Shown in pieces: positions 7,015 through 15,206 of a stretch of 26,152 bases of DNA. Numbering within the stretch: the stretch's first letter is position 1; the number at the start of each line of letters is the position of its first letter. The DNA comes from CBFDBT01 sp965603115 (GTDB lineage Bacteria; Pseudomonadota; Alphaproteobacteria; Sphingomonadales; Kordiimonadaceae): positions 1 to 26,152 of the forward strand of contig CBFDBT010000013.1 in assembly GCA_965603115.1 (NCBI GenBank), read 5' to 3'. The notes below the pieces were generated by a model. That model had not been told where the DNA came from. It worked only from the letters and a program-made list of their open reading frames with translations, and ran no database searches. The translations under genes and the position numbers were made by a program.

Positions 7015-9990
7015 TTAATAATACCCGCTGCCTGATTGGCTATAAGACATGGCTTGTAGCCTCCAAAGTGCGTCTTGATAGTTAGCAATTTTGCTAGACA
7101 TATAAGGGGACGGGCTACTGTTAGCCCCATTAGCACTGCCTCGGAGCAAGGATGCCTTTATAGGATCAAAAATAAGCGATTTAGAAGCGCGCTGAATATT
7201 TGAAATAGCTTCATCCAATATGCCAATAACATATTTTGCTGTGGTTTTATCCTTAATGTGAAATGCACCATCAATATCTAGGGCGAAAACACCACCTAGG
7301 TCGTCTTTAGTATATTTTTCTTCCTCGGGCGTGATACCATAAAGTATATCACTTGGCAGCAAGCGCATGGGCTCCATGCCTAGCCGTGCAAGGGCATCTT
7401 GCCCACCTTTGCCAGCAAAAAGCTCAACAGGGACACCTTCTTTTAAGGATGATATTTTAAGTTTGTCGCCGTCAGAACCACTAACAACATCAACATCAAC
7501 CTTGCCAAAACCGATTACTCGAATTTTACGCGCGATATCATCAAAGGTATCGCCGTCATCAATCGTGATTTTTTTCTGTGTGCCACCATCAAAAGAAATA
7601 TAAAAATGATCACCAGCCCGTGCGTTGGTTTGTGATTGAATATCGTAGGTGGGGTCTGCCTTTACAGTACCCATTGGCAGACCAAGTTTACTCAAAACAG
7701 AATCGCCCGTTGCTGTGAATGCGACACCGGTAATATCTGTGTTAGACAGATAAGACCCAAATTGCTGAGTATCTTCAATCGCGCCAGTGGTGCCATCAAT
7801 TCTTGCAACAAAACCGTCAGTACCGCTTATTGATCCTTCTCCAAGATCCCCTGTAGTTGAGCCAGCTATAAAAATTTTGCCAGCATTAACGGTGATGTCA
7901 GCTATGCTATCGGTACCAGCGGTGCCTATGTAGGTGACAAAGTCAGCCGTTACCGATGCGCCAGCGTCAGTAAAGCTAGCCACAAAACCATCATTTCCAC
8001 CGGCGGCGGCTCCAACGATAGTGGCACTGCCCGTTGAATCGAGAGCGGCATTTTGTGTTACACCTGTTACATAGATATTGGCGCCATCAATCACCATACC
8101 TTCAATAGAGCCATTTGTGAGCGCACCCATATCAATACTGAACATTTCTGTGGTGAGATCTGCAGAGCTAAATTTTTTCACAACAGCATTGCCGTCAATC
8201 TCCATTGCAACAACAATGTTACCATCGCTTGCTATATCAACAGCTTTAATTGTCTCTCCAAGGGCTGTTCCAAAAACATTACTGCTGGTTAGTGTGCCGG
8301 CTGCACCATCTATTTTGAGAAGTAACCCGTCGCCACTACCGGCATAAGTAGTCGTCGCCGATATGTTACCCATGGCTTGGCCGCCCAAAATGATGTCATC
8401 ATTGGCGTCGGTTGTAAGGCTAAGTCCTGTGGTGGTTGCAGCGCCATCTAATTGGTAGGTGAAGACAAGATCGCCACGTGCAGAAAACTTAGCAACAAAA
8501 GCATCCGTGCCAGAAATGATATCGGTTGATACCAAAGCATTATTGGTTTCCCCAGCGACAATTACATTATCAGCGCTATCAACTGTGATTGCAAAGCCTT
8601 CTGCCTCATCTGAGGAGCCGAGCAATCTGGAAAAGACAACATTGCCCTCACTGTCAAACTTTGTAAGAAACACATCATTAGCGGAGGCTACATTTATGTG
8701 ATTGTCAAAGCTGCCTGTGGATTGACCAACGACATATATATTACCCTCACTATCAGTGGCAACGCGACTGGATGTTGTCTCGCTTGCGACAATATCTGGA
8801 TTGTCTAAAGATGTGATATCATTGGTGTTGACAGTGGTGGTCGTATCTTCTTCCTCGGCCCCCTCTGGTGCTGAATCGGCTAGCATTTGTGCTTTTAATT
8901 CGGCAATTTTTGGGTCCAGAGTTGTTTCAGGTTCTATAGAGCTGGTCGCAACATTGATCGCTGTTGCGTCTATATCAATGCCGGCAAACTCGGTTGTGGT
9001 GCCATCTACCATCACGCCAGTGGTGTTGGTTATTTTGGTTAAAAGGGCGGTAGAGGCATCTGTGGTCGTAGTGGAACTGCTCGTCCCAGTGACATAAAGA
9101 GCAGGTTCAGCAGCGGCAGCCGTTAACTTAACATCTTCTGTAAGGATGCCTGCTACCTTCATGGTGTAACCAGTGCCATCGGCATTAGCTGCCGTTTCAA
9201 AGCGCGTGAGATATAATGGGGTGGGGTCGCCAAATTCATCAAGAACAGGGTCGCCAAATTCATCAAGCAAGGGAACGGCTTCGATTTGTGTATTGATATG
9301 AGCAACAATATTTTCCAGTGTTAGCGTCGTGCCTATAGTGCTTAGATCAACGGTAATTGAATCTGTTGTGCCGCTTTTGGTAAGGTCGACCGTGAAAACT
9401 TCTGTGCCTGTAATACCGGCAACCACGTCAGTTACCGCGGCTGTGACGGTGCTACCAGTATAGGTGGTTGAGGCCTTGCCAGTCTGTGCTGTAGAGGATG
9501 TATTGGTTGACTTTGACCCTAGTAGCAATTCAAGTTTATCCAGATCCGTTTCAGATATGAAATCTCTTATTTCGCCCAATCCGAGCTGGAAAGTGTCGTT
9601 CAGTCTGCTGAGGGAAGAATCTACAGTAGTCGCTTCTGCTGCATATTGCGCTAAAGTGCGAATATTATCGAGCGCTTTGAAAATTGCAAAAGTTGCCTGT
9701 TTGTCAAGGGTTTCACCAATGGCAACATCAGGAGCCCTCAAATCAATAAAGCTCGTGAGGCCACGCACTTCATTAATGCGGGTGATTAAAGATTTAGGCT
9801 CAGTTGGTATTTCCCACGGAGCCTGAACAGCAGGTTTGTTATTAAGCAAAGCATCAATCTGGTCTTTAGGAATTTGTCGTGCGGAGGCCTGCATGTATTT
9901 AGCATCATAAACACCATACAGAAGATCAGCGCCAAGGCTCAGCATCGGCGGATAATACGTATCTTGTGATCCTATTCCAAAGAACGCCAT
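7015..9990 (-). CDS. Large beta-propeller / hook-protein-like protein (FlaEY-like)
   Basis: A 991-residue protein with no Sec signal. The N terminus (MAFFGIGSQDTYYPPML, then helices to about 160) resembles the alphaproteobacterial FlaEY proteins known from Caulobacter flagellin regulation; this is from memory and not certain. A Thr/Ser/Asp-rich part follows. Residues about 405-770 carry five or more SBBP-type beta-propeller repeats of the form DxxGNIYVVG...DxFLTKFDxxG. At about 800-900 a segment like the hook IN motif of FliD/FlgK proteins appears (ITIDDGDTFDDIARKI...LKISS...LARLG). Composition is very low in Cys and rich in Thr, Asp and Ala, as in secreted flagellar filament proteins. A GTG at 10014 could add 8 residues; I chose the ATG at 9990, with AAAGGG upstream. 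It is the first gene of a pair with the FliL-like gene. Confidence 0.8.
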   Translation of the reverse strand: MAFFGIGSQDTYYPPMLSLGADLLYGVYDAKYMQASARQIPKDQIDALLNNKPAVQAPWEIPTEPKSLITRINEVRGLTSFIDLRAPDVAIGETLDKQATFAIFKALDNIRTLAQYAAEATTVDSSLSRLNDTFQLGLGEIRDFISETDLDKLELLLGSKSTNTSSTAQTGKASTTYTGSTVTAAVTDVVAGITGTEVFTVDLTKSGTTDSITVDLSTIGTTLTLENIVAHINTQIEAVPLLDEFGDPVLDEFGDPTPLYLTRFETAANADGTGYTMKVAGILTEDVKLTAAAAEPALYVTGTSSSTTTTDASTALLTKITNTTGVMVDGTTTEFAGIDIDATAINVATSSIEPETTLDPKIAELKAQMLADSAPEGAEEEDTTTTVNTNDITSLDNPDIVASETTSSRVATDSEGNIYVVGQSTGSFDNHINVASANDVFLTKFDSEGNVVFSRLLGSSDEAEGFAITVDSADNVIVAGETNNALVSTDIISGTDAFVAKFSARGDLVFTYQLDGAATTTGLSLTTDANDDIILGGQAMGNISATTTYAGSGDGLLLKIDGAAGTLTSSNVFGTALGETIKAVDIASDGNIVVAMEIDGNAVVKKFSSADLTTEMFSIDMGALTNGSIEGMVIDGANIYVTGVTQNAALDSTGSATIVGAAAGGNDGFVASFTDAGASVTADFVTYIGTAGTDSIADITVNAGKIFIAGSTTGDLGEGSISGTDGFVARIDGTTGAIEDTQQFGSYLSNTDITGVAFTATGDSVLSKLGLPMGTVKADPTYDIQSQTNARAGDHFYISFDGGTQKKITIDDGDTFDDIARKIRVIGFGKVDVDVVSGSDGDKLKISSLKEGVPVELFAGKGGQDALARLGMEPMRLLPSDILYGITPEEEKYTKDDLGGVFALDIDGAFHIKDKTTAKYVIGILDEAISNIQRASKSLIFDPIKASLLRGSANGANSSPSPYMSSKIANYQDALWRLQAMSYSQSGSGYY
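9224..9267. repeat. 24-bp tandem duplication inside the FlaEY-like gene
   Basis: Two identical 20-base copies (9224-9243 and 9248-9267) recur with a 24-bp period, giving a duplicated octapeptide unit, LDEFGDPV / LDEFGDPT, in the protein. The frame is kept. It probably arose by slippage. Confidence 0.85.
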
Positions 9991-10070
9991 TAATTGCGCA
10001 CCCTTTCTATACACTCACCCAAATTAACCCTAGGCAGTTTTTACCGCTTCTCGGCATAAATTACCTAGAT

Positions 10071-10107
10071 AAGATATAACGACTCGCACAAATAGGCAAA
10101 AATTGCC
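10071..10107 (-). promoter_or_regulatory. Promoter candidate with palindrome for the FlaEY-like gene
   Basis: On the minus strand TTGCCT (10099-10094) and TATCTT (10076-10071) are 17 bp apart, a reasonable sigma70-type pair about 80 bases before the gene. The -35 is half of a 13-bp palindrome GGCAA-AAA-TTGCC (10095-10107), which resembles the GGCAA/TTGCC core I recall for Caulobacter FlbD (ftr) sites. I saw no good sigma54 -24/-12 pair, so FlbD control is speculative. Confidence 0.35.
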
Positions 10108-10280
10108 GCCCGCTGATCAGTATAGACCAATAAACGGCCAAACAGGCTATATCTACTGGTATTCTATGCAAAGATCATGACAATAAATATAGTGTTTGGA
10201 AATGGGATTAAATCCTTTATACCATAGTGTAGGCTATGCATTGTAGCATAATATGTGAAATTTGTTGGAGATAAGAAAAG

Positions 10281-10580
10281 ATGTTGTATCCATTCATTGA
10301 AATTATTGATGTTTGCTTGAGAATTTACTCTTGGATGATTATCGGCCAATTCATAATCAGTTGGTTGATTTATTTTAATATTATTAATACGCATCAACAG
10401 CTTGTTAACACTGTGGTTGAGTTTCTATATCGTGTTACTGCACCTTTTTACAACAAGGTCCGTCGCTTCATGCCGGACTTAGGTGGCATTGATCTAGCCC
10501 CTTTGGTTTGCTTGTTAATCATTCATTTTGCACGCTTGCTTTTATGGAATACAATAGCACCACTCTTGGGTGTCCAATAA
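10281..10580 (+). CDS. YggT family membrane protein
   Basis: A 99-residue inner-membrane protein with two hydrophobic segments, about 3-32 (including SWMIIGQFIISWLIYF) and about 70-95. Between them is the family stretch FLYRVTAPFYNKVRRFMPDLGGIDLAPLV, in which TAP(F/L) and D(L/F)xPLV are hallmarks of YggT. YggT proteins occur near cell-division or pyrroline-carboxylate reductase genes and their role is not firmly known; links to osmotic stress and to cytochrome or thylakoid organisation exist in other lineages. TGGAG ends 10 bases before the ATG. It precedes folD on the same strand but is separated by a hairpin terminator and a new promoter, so it is probably monocistronic. Confidence 0.92.
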   Translation: MLYPFIEIIDVCLRIYSWMIIGQFIISWLIYFNIINTHQQLVNTVVEFLYRVTAPFYNKVRRFMPDLGGIDLAPLVCLLIIHFARLLLWNTIAPLLGVQ

Positions 10581-10585
10581 TAAAT

Positions 10586-10628
10586 TTCTTTGGCAATCAT
10601 AGCGATAGCCAAAGAATAATTTTCTATT
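10586..10628 (+). terminator. Terminator after yggT
   Basis: A 9-bp perfect stem TTCTTTGGC/GCCAAAGAA (10586-10594 with 10608-10616) encloses a 13-base loop that can itself pair ATC/GAT. It is followed by TAATTTTCTATT, an imperfect T-rich tail. The position 5 bases after the yggT stop fits an intrinsic terminator. Confidence 0.7.
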
Positions 10629-10694
10629 ATATCAGGGGAATTATCGCGCTATAAAGCGCTGAAGATTAGCGGGTCCGCTAAGAATTTAAAGCAA

Positions 10695-10723
10695 TTGATA
10701 GTCGCTGATTTAGTTGATAATAA
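10695..10723 (+). promoter_or_regulatory. folD promoter (sigma70-like)
   Basis: TTGATA (10695-10700) and TAATAA (10718-10723) are separated by 17 bp. The implied start is about 40 bases before the folD ATG. Confidence 0.5.
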
Positions 10724-10770
10724 TCTAGCCTAGTATGAAATTGTAATATTGTAGAGTTAGGGAGTTTGGG

Positions 10771-11664
10771 ATGACAGCCGCAATTATTGATGGAAAAGCT
10801 TTTTCACAAAAAGTGAGAGATGGTGTAGCACGCGATGTTGCTAAGCTGAAAGCCAGCCATAATATCATACCGGGCTTGGCTGTTGTTCTTGTAGGCGAAG
10901 ACCCTGCCAGTCAGGTGTATGTGCGCAACAAAGGTAAACAAACGGCTGAAGCCGGCATGAACAGCTTTGAGTTTAAAATGGATGCAGACGTAAGCCAAGA
11001 AGAGGTGCTTGCCAAAGTTAAGGATCTCAATAATGACCCGGCGGTCAATGGCATATTGGTGCAACTTCCTTTGCCAGACCATATGGACGAGGCGGCAATC
11101 ATAGAAGCGATAGCACCTGAAAAGGATGTTGATGGGTTTCATGTTATTAACACAGGTTTACTGGCAACAGGTGGCAAGGGAATGGTGCCATGCACGCCGC
11201 TTGGCTGCATTATGATGCTAAAGGATACTATGGGGGACCTTTCTGGCAAACGTGCCATTGTGGTTGGTCGATCAAATATTGTTGGCAAGCCTATGGCGCA
11301 ACTCTTGCTCGCTGAGAGCTGCACAGTGACCATAGCCCATAGCCGCACCCAGGATTTAGCCGGTGAAGTTAGGCGCGCAGATATTGTTGTAGCAGCTGTT
11401 GGTCGCCCGGAGATGGTTAAAGGGGACTGGATTAAAAAAGGGGCTGTTGTAATTGATGTTGGTATTAACCGTATTGATGCCCCAGAGCGTGGTGAAGGCA
11501 AGACCCGACTTGTGGGGGATGTTGATTTTGCTGGTGCTGCGGAAAATGCGTCGGCTATAACACCAGTACCCGGTGGAGTCGGCCCCATGACGATAGCATT
11601 ACTCCTTGCCAATACGGTAACGGCGGCTTGTTATCAAAATGATATCGATCCAGAGAATATTTAA
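10771..11664 (+). CDS. folD: Methylenetetrahydrofolate dehydrogenase / cyclohydrolase FolD
   Basis: Cytosolic bifunctional enzyme that converts 5,10-methylene-THF to 10-formyl-THF through methenyl-THF, using NADP, and so supplies one-carbon units for purines and fMet. The 297 residues match the family length. The catalytic pair Tyr50 and Lys54 is present in QVYVRNKGK, followed by the signature PEKDVDGFH near 115-123, the PCTPLGC segment, the dinucleotide-binding VVGRSNIVGKP near 165-175 and the C-terminal PVPGGVGPMTIALL. AGGGAG lies 6 bases before the ATG. marC follows 37 bases downstream and may share the transcript. Identification is certain. Confidence 0.97.
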   Translation: MTAAIIDGKAFSQKVRDGVARDVAKLKASHNIIPGLAVVLVGEDPASQVYVRNKGKQTAEAGMNSFEFKMDADVSQEEVLAKVKDLNNDPAVNGILVQLPLPDHMDEAAIIEAIAPEKDVDGFHVINTGLLATGGKGMVPCTPLGCIMMLKDTMGDLSGKRAIVVGRSNIVGKPMAQLLLAESCTVTIAHSRTQDLAGEVRRADIVVAAVGRPEMVKGDWIKKGAVVIDVGINRIDAPERGEGKTRLVGDVDFAGAAENASAITPVPGGVGPMTIALLLANTVTAACYQNDIDPENI

Positions 11665-11683
11665 TAGAGAGAATATTTAATTA
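11652..11683. repeat. 16-bp tandem duplication at the folD stop codon
   Basis: The 14-mer AGAGAATATTTAAT occurs at 11652-11665 and again at 11668-11681, a 16-bp period. The first copy contains the folD stop; the second lies in the leader of marC. Confidence 0.85.
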
Positions 11684-11701
11684 ACGGAAAGGTGTATAGA
11701 T

Positions 11702-12331
11702 ATGAACGATAGTCTTGCGATTTTCATTCCTGCATTCATTACACTTTTTGTAATTATTGACCCTGTTGGTCTCGCGCCCATTTTTGCAGGCCTGACGGAT
11801 AAAACGTCAAAGCACCACCAGCGTAAAATGGCGCTTAAGGGCTCCGTGGTCGGGGCCTGTATTTTGTTATTTTTTGCACTAGCGGGTAAGCCCTTTTTGG
11901 GCGCTCTTGGTATTTCTATGGAAGCTCTGCGCATTGCGGGCGGCACTATGCTTTTTCTCATTTCGCTTGAGATGGTTTTTGAAAAACGCATGGAGCGTAA
12001 GCAAGAAGCGGCAGAGAAAATTGAAGATGTCTTTGACGATGTTTCAGTTTTCCCCGTTGCTATACCGCTAATAGCAGGCCCAGGCTCTATTGCTTCGATT
12101 ATTCTGCTTATGACCAATCAGGAAAATAGCTTTGAAGGCCAACTCATTGTCATTGGTGCTTTAGCGTCAGTTCTCTTTATTTCGCTTATTGCCTTTTTGC
12201 TCGCAGCTAGGGTCATGGGGTTGATGGGGGAGACGGTCTCTACTGTCTTAACCAGAGTGCTAGGTATTATCCTCGCTGCTCTCGCTGCTCAGTTTATTAT
12301 CGATGGTATAAAAGGTGCCTTTATAGGCTAA
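11702..12331 (+). CDS. MarC family integral membrane protein
   Basis: A 209-residue inner-membrane protein with six hydrophobic segments in two related halves, the UPF0056/MarC pattern. The first half carries FVIIDPVGLAPIF (about 17-29) and the second AIPLIAGPGSIASII (about 120-134), both diagnostic. MarC was once linked to multiple antibiotic resistance, but that was later disputed and the substrate is unknown, so no resistance role should be read from the name. A charged, acidic loop (EKIEDVFDDV) separates the halves. AAAGG lies 9 bases before the ATG. It follows folD closely on the same strand. Confidence 0.93.
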   Translation: MNDSLAIFIPAFITLFVIIDPVGLAPIFAGLTDKTSKHHQRKMALKGSVVGACILLFFALAGKPFLGALGISMEALRIAGGTMLFLISLEMVFEKRMERKQEAAEKIEDVFDDVSVFPVAIPLIAGPGSIASIILLMTNQENSFEGQLIVIGALASVLFISLIAFLLAARVMGLMGETVSTVLTRVLGIILAALAAQFIIDGIKGAFIG

Positions 12332-12344
12332 GGCCCGTCTTTGA

Positions 12345-12373
12345 TTGACCATTTGAAATGCGACTGTCATAGT
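12345..12373 (+). promoter_or_regulatory. Promoter of the M28 peptidase gene
   Basis: TTGACC (12345-12350) and CATAGT (12368-12373) are 17 bp apart, about 30 bases before the start codon. Confidence 0.5.
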
Positions 12374-12404
12374 CTCCCCAAATTCTTAACTACGGGGACT
12401 ATAA

Positions 12405-14069
12405 ATGATCAAAAATATTATCACTGTTACCGCCTTTTCTGTACTTCTTGCCAGTTGTGGCCAAGAAACCGATATGGCTGAAAAAGTATCGGGTGCGGCA
12501 GCCATGAGTGAGGCTTCCTACGCTGAAAATGTCAAGACCTTGGCCTCTGACGCATTTGAAGGTCGTGGAACAGGCTCCAAGGGTGAAGATTTGACCATTG
12601 CTTTTCTGGAAAAATCTTTCAAGGAGGTTGGTCTAGAACCAGCAAATGGTGACAGCTATATCCAGAAGGTCCCTCTCGTTTCTATCGAAGCGGCTACCAC
12701 AGCATCGCTTGATATCGCTGGCGGCAATGGAGATACAGACAAGCTTGTCTATAGTGAAGATCAAGTGGTCTGGACCCGCCGTGTAGTTGAAAGCATTTCT
12801 GTAAGTGATAGCGAGTTGGTTTTTGTAGGTTACGGCATCAATGCGCCAGAGCGCGGCTGGAACGATTATGAAGGCATAGATGTTAAGGGTAAAACTGTGG
12901 TTATCCTGATTAATGACCCCGGCTATGCCACACAAGACGAAGCCCTTTTTAATGGTAACAGCATGACCTATTATGGCCGGTGGGGGTATAAATTTGATGA
13001 AGCCGCGGCCCAAGGTGCTGCGGGAGCTATCATTATCCATGATACAAAGCCTGCGGCTTATCCTTTCTCTGTTGTGCAGTCTAGCTGGACAGGGCCACAG
13101 TTTAGCATGGAAAGAGCAGATAAAGGCATGAGCCTAGCGTCTTTTGAAGCTTGGATTACACACGATAAAGCCAAGGCAATTTTTGAACGAGCCGGACTTG
13201 ATCTAGCAAGTCTTGAAGAGGCAGCCACTAAGTCTGACTTTAAAGCTGTTGCGATGAATTTAACAGCAAATGTAAAGCTTGATAACAGCCTTGTTTCCCT
13301 AAAGTCACGCAATGTTGCAGGCATCATCAAAGGTAGCGAGACACCTGAAGAAGTGTTTATTTATATGGGTCACTGGGACCATTTAGGTTTTGATACCAGC
13401 ATTGAAGGCGATGGTATTTATAACGGTGCTCTTGATAATGCGACCGGCACCGCGGGTCTCATTGAGCTTGCCAAAGCTTTTACAAGTCTGCCGCAAGCCC
13501 CCAAGCGCTCGATTATGTTTCTAGCTGTTACCGCTGAAGAACAAGGTCTTTTAGGCTCGGCTTATTATGCGGCCAACCCCCTTGTGCCACTGGCTAATAC
13601 TGTGGGTGGGCTAAACATGGATGGCCTCAATAATTTTGGATCCACCAAAGATGTGACCGTGGTTGGTTTGGGTAATTCTGAGCTTGATATATATCTTGAA
13701 AAGGAAGCCAAAAAATCAGGTCGCTACTTACGCCCAGACTCAACACCGGAAAAGGGCTATTTTTATCGCTCTGACCATTTTGAGCTAGCCAAGCTTGGCG
13801 TACCAATGATTTATCCAGGCAGCGGCATTGATCACATTGAAAAGGGTGAAGCTTACGGCCTCGCCAAAGATGCTGAATATGTTAAGAATTATTATCATCA
13901 GCCAAGTGACGAATACCGCGAAGATTGGGTGTTTACTGGCGCGATCGCAGACTTAACACTTTACTATGGTGTCGGTGCGGCGATAGCAAATAGTAATGAT
14001 TGGCCAGCATGGTCTGAGGGCACGGAGTTTAAAGCGGCACGGGATGCTCAATTAGCTGCAAAGCCTTAA
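12405..14069 (+). CDS. M28 family metallo-aminopeptidase, lipoprotein
   Basis: A 554-residue secreted zinc peptidase, probably removing N-terminal residues from peptides in the periplasm. The signal peptide ends in a lipobox LLASC, predicting lipidation at Cys18. A protease-associated insert occupies about 125-260 (FVGYGINAPERGWNDY, then VKGKTVVILINDPG). The catalytic domain carries the complete di-zinc ligand set expected for M28: His323 (GHWDH), Asp344 (GALDNATG), the pair Glu378-Glu379 (AEEQGLLGS, general base then ligand), Asp406 (NMDGLN) and His458 (RSDHFELAKLGVP). A GGGGA sits near the start. It converges with the AEC transporter gene, and the two stop codons overlap. The substrate is unknown. 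Confidence 0.94.
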   Translation: MIKNIITVTAFSVLLASCGQETDMAEKVSGAAAMSEASYAENVKTLASDAFEGRGTGSKGEDLTIAFLEKSFKEVGLEPANGDSYIQKVPLVSIEAATTASLDIAGGNGDTDKLVYSEDQVVWTRRVVESISVSDSELVFVGYGINAPERGWNDYEGIDVKGKTVVILINDPGYATQDEALFNGNSMTYYGRWGYKFDEAAAQGAAGAIIIHDTKPAAYPFSVVQSSWTGPQFSMERADKGMSLASFEAWITHDKAKAIFERAGLDLASLEEAATKSDFKAVAMNLTANVKLDNSLVSLKSRNVAGIIKGSETPEEVFIYMGHWDHLGFDTSIEGDGIYNGALDNATGTAGLIELAKAFTSLPQAPKRSIMFLAVTAEEQGLLGSAYYAANPLVPLANTVGGLNMDGLNNFGSTKDVTVVGLGNSELDIYLEKEAKKSGRYLRPDSTPEKGYFYRSDHFELAKLGVPMIYPGSGIDHIEKGEAYGLAKDAEYVKNYYHQPSDEYREDWVFTGAIADLTLYYGVGAAIANSNDWPAWSEGTEFKAARDAQLAAKP

Positions 14070-14995
14070 TGCAAAATATTGATCAAGGCTGAAAGGCTTA
14101 GGGCGCCAAGACCAGTTGAAAGCATCACAATAGATGCCGAGCGTCTTGGCGCTGCGCCATATTCCACAGCAAAGCTATAAGCAATGATGCCACTTGGCAT
14201 GGCAGCGAGCATGGTTGCCACCCCCACCCAAACATCAGGCAAACCAAAAATAAATTTTGTTGAGCTGTAGACAACGATGGGCAGGATAATAATTTTTAGG
14301 AAACTGCCTGCCACCGCTTGTTTCACGTCACCCGCCACCTTAACGTTCGATAGGCTCATGCCGGCTGCAAACAGCCCGCAAGGGGCAGCGGCAGCGGCAG
14401 GGAAAGCTGTCATGCGATCAAGCAACTCGGGGAAGGGCAGCTTAAGCCACGCCCAGCCAAGGCCGATGAAAAGTGCGATGAGAATAGGGTTTTTCAACAG
14501 GGTTGATAGGGTTTTCACCGCTACTTTATGCAGGCCATCCGTGCCTTGCCGCGATGTTTCCACAATGAGGGTCGAGGTCGATATAAGTGAGAAAGAATGC
14601 ACACTCAATATGATTAAAAGCAGGCGCACACCCTCATCGCCATACATGCTTTCAATGATAGGCAGGCCAATAAAAATACCGTTGGCAAAACAGCAGGAAA
14701 AAGCAAAACTGGCTCGCTCGTCCATTGGGCCTTTAAAAACATATCCCATAACCAGCATCGCCAGAAAATAGACAAAAAACAGACCGCTATAATAGCCAAG
14801 GATGAGTATTAGTTCTGCACCATTTGGCGTTGCATTGGTTGCCATCGAGCGAAACAATAAGGCCGGCACAGCAACATACCAGACAAAGGTGATAATGGCT
14901 TTATCGCTATTTTCTGGAAAGAGCTTTGTGCGGCCCAATCCGTAACCAAGAACGAGAATAGCAAAAACCGGCGCAATGATAACAAAAGCATTCAT
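14066..14995 (-). CDS. AEC family transporter (auxin efflux carrier-like permease)
   Basis: A 309-residue inner-membrane protein with about ten hydrophobic segments in two five-helix halves, as in AEC/malonate-type transporters of the bile/arsenite/riboflavin superfamily. Typical stretches are FAILVLGYGLGR at the N terminus, FANGIFIGLPIIESMYGDEGV near 103-123 (the conserved N-G/GLP motif of the first half) and ATMLAAMPSGIIAYSFAVEYG near 261-281 (the matching MPSG in the second). Bacterial members export or import small organic acids or amino acids, and the substrate here cannot be told. No strong Shine-Dalgarno site precedes the ATG at 14995. The gene lies downstream of argG on the same strand, across a 211-bp gap with a large inverted repeat, so its transcription may depend on read-through. 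Confidence 0.92.
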   Translation of the reverse strand: MNAFVIIAPVFAILVLGYGLGRTKLFPENSDKAIITFVWYVAVPALLFRSMATNATPNGAELILILGYYSGLFFVYFLAMLVMGYVFKGPMDERASFAFSCCFANGIFIGLPIIESMYGDEGVRLLLIILSVHSFSLISTSTLIVETSRQGTDGLHKVAVKTLSTLLKNPILIALFIGLGWAWLKLPFPELLDRMTAFPAAAAAPCGLFAAGMSLSNVKVAGDVKQAVAGSFLKIIILPIVVYSSTKFIFGLPDVWVGVATMLAAMPSGIIAYSFAVEYGAAPRRSASIVMLSTGLGALSLSALINILH

Positions 14996-15051
14996 GATTG
15001 AAAGGTATGCCTATTCCACTTTAATTAGCAATAGGCTCTTTGTGTTTTTTA

Positions 15052-15193
15052 TCCTCGCTTCGCTGCGGGCGGGCGTTGCCCTTGCCTCACCAGTAAACAG
15101 GTTCGGATATCTTTTTCTGAAATATAGAGCGCCAATCCGAAGGCACTAGTGCCTGAGGCAAGCGTGACTACGGGCCGCAGGCGAAGCCGAGGA
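15052..15193. repeat. Large imperfect inverted repeat between argG and the AEC gene
   Basis: Outer arms 15052-15089 and 15154-15193 pair in four blocks (TCCTCG/CGAGGA, CTTCG/CGAAG, CTGCGG/CCGCAG, CTTGCCTCA/TGAGGCAAG) with short bulges. Inside lie a second pair, TTCGGAT/ATCCGAA (15102-15108 with 15135-15141), and a perfect 12-bp palindrome GGCACTAGTGCC (15142-15153). No T-run follows on either strand, so it is not a plain terminator. It may be a small palindromic or MITE-like element, or a structured RNA 3' end for argG. It makes up most of the 211-bp gap. Confidence 0.6.
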
Positions 15194-15206
15194 CCAAATC
15201 ATAGAG

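Noticed and set aside
8053..9097. Several plus-strand frames opposite the beta-propeller repeats
   Set aside because: Low-complexity Ser/Ala/Val/Ile shadows of the repetitive Thr/Asp/Gly-rich minus-strand gene; no start signals.
12371..12400. Imperfect AGTCTCCCC/GGGGACT hairpin that could hide the ribosome site of the M28 gene
   Set aside because: The likely promoter -10 is CATAGT at 12368-12373, so the left arm would not be in the transcript.
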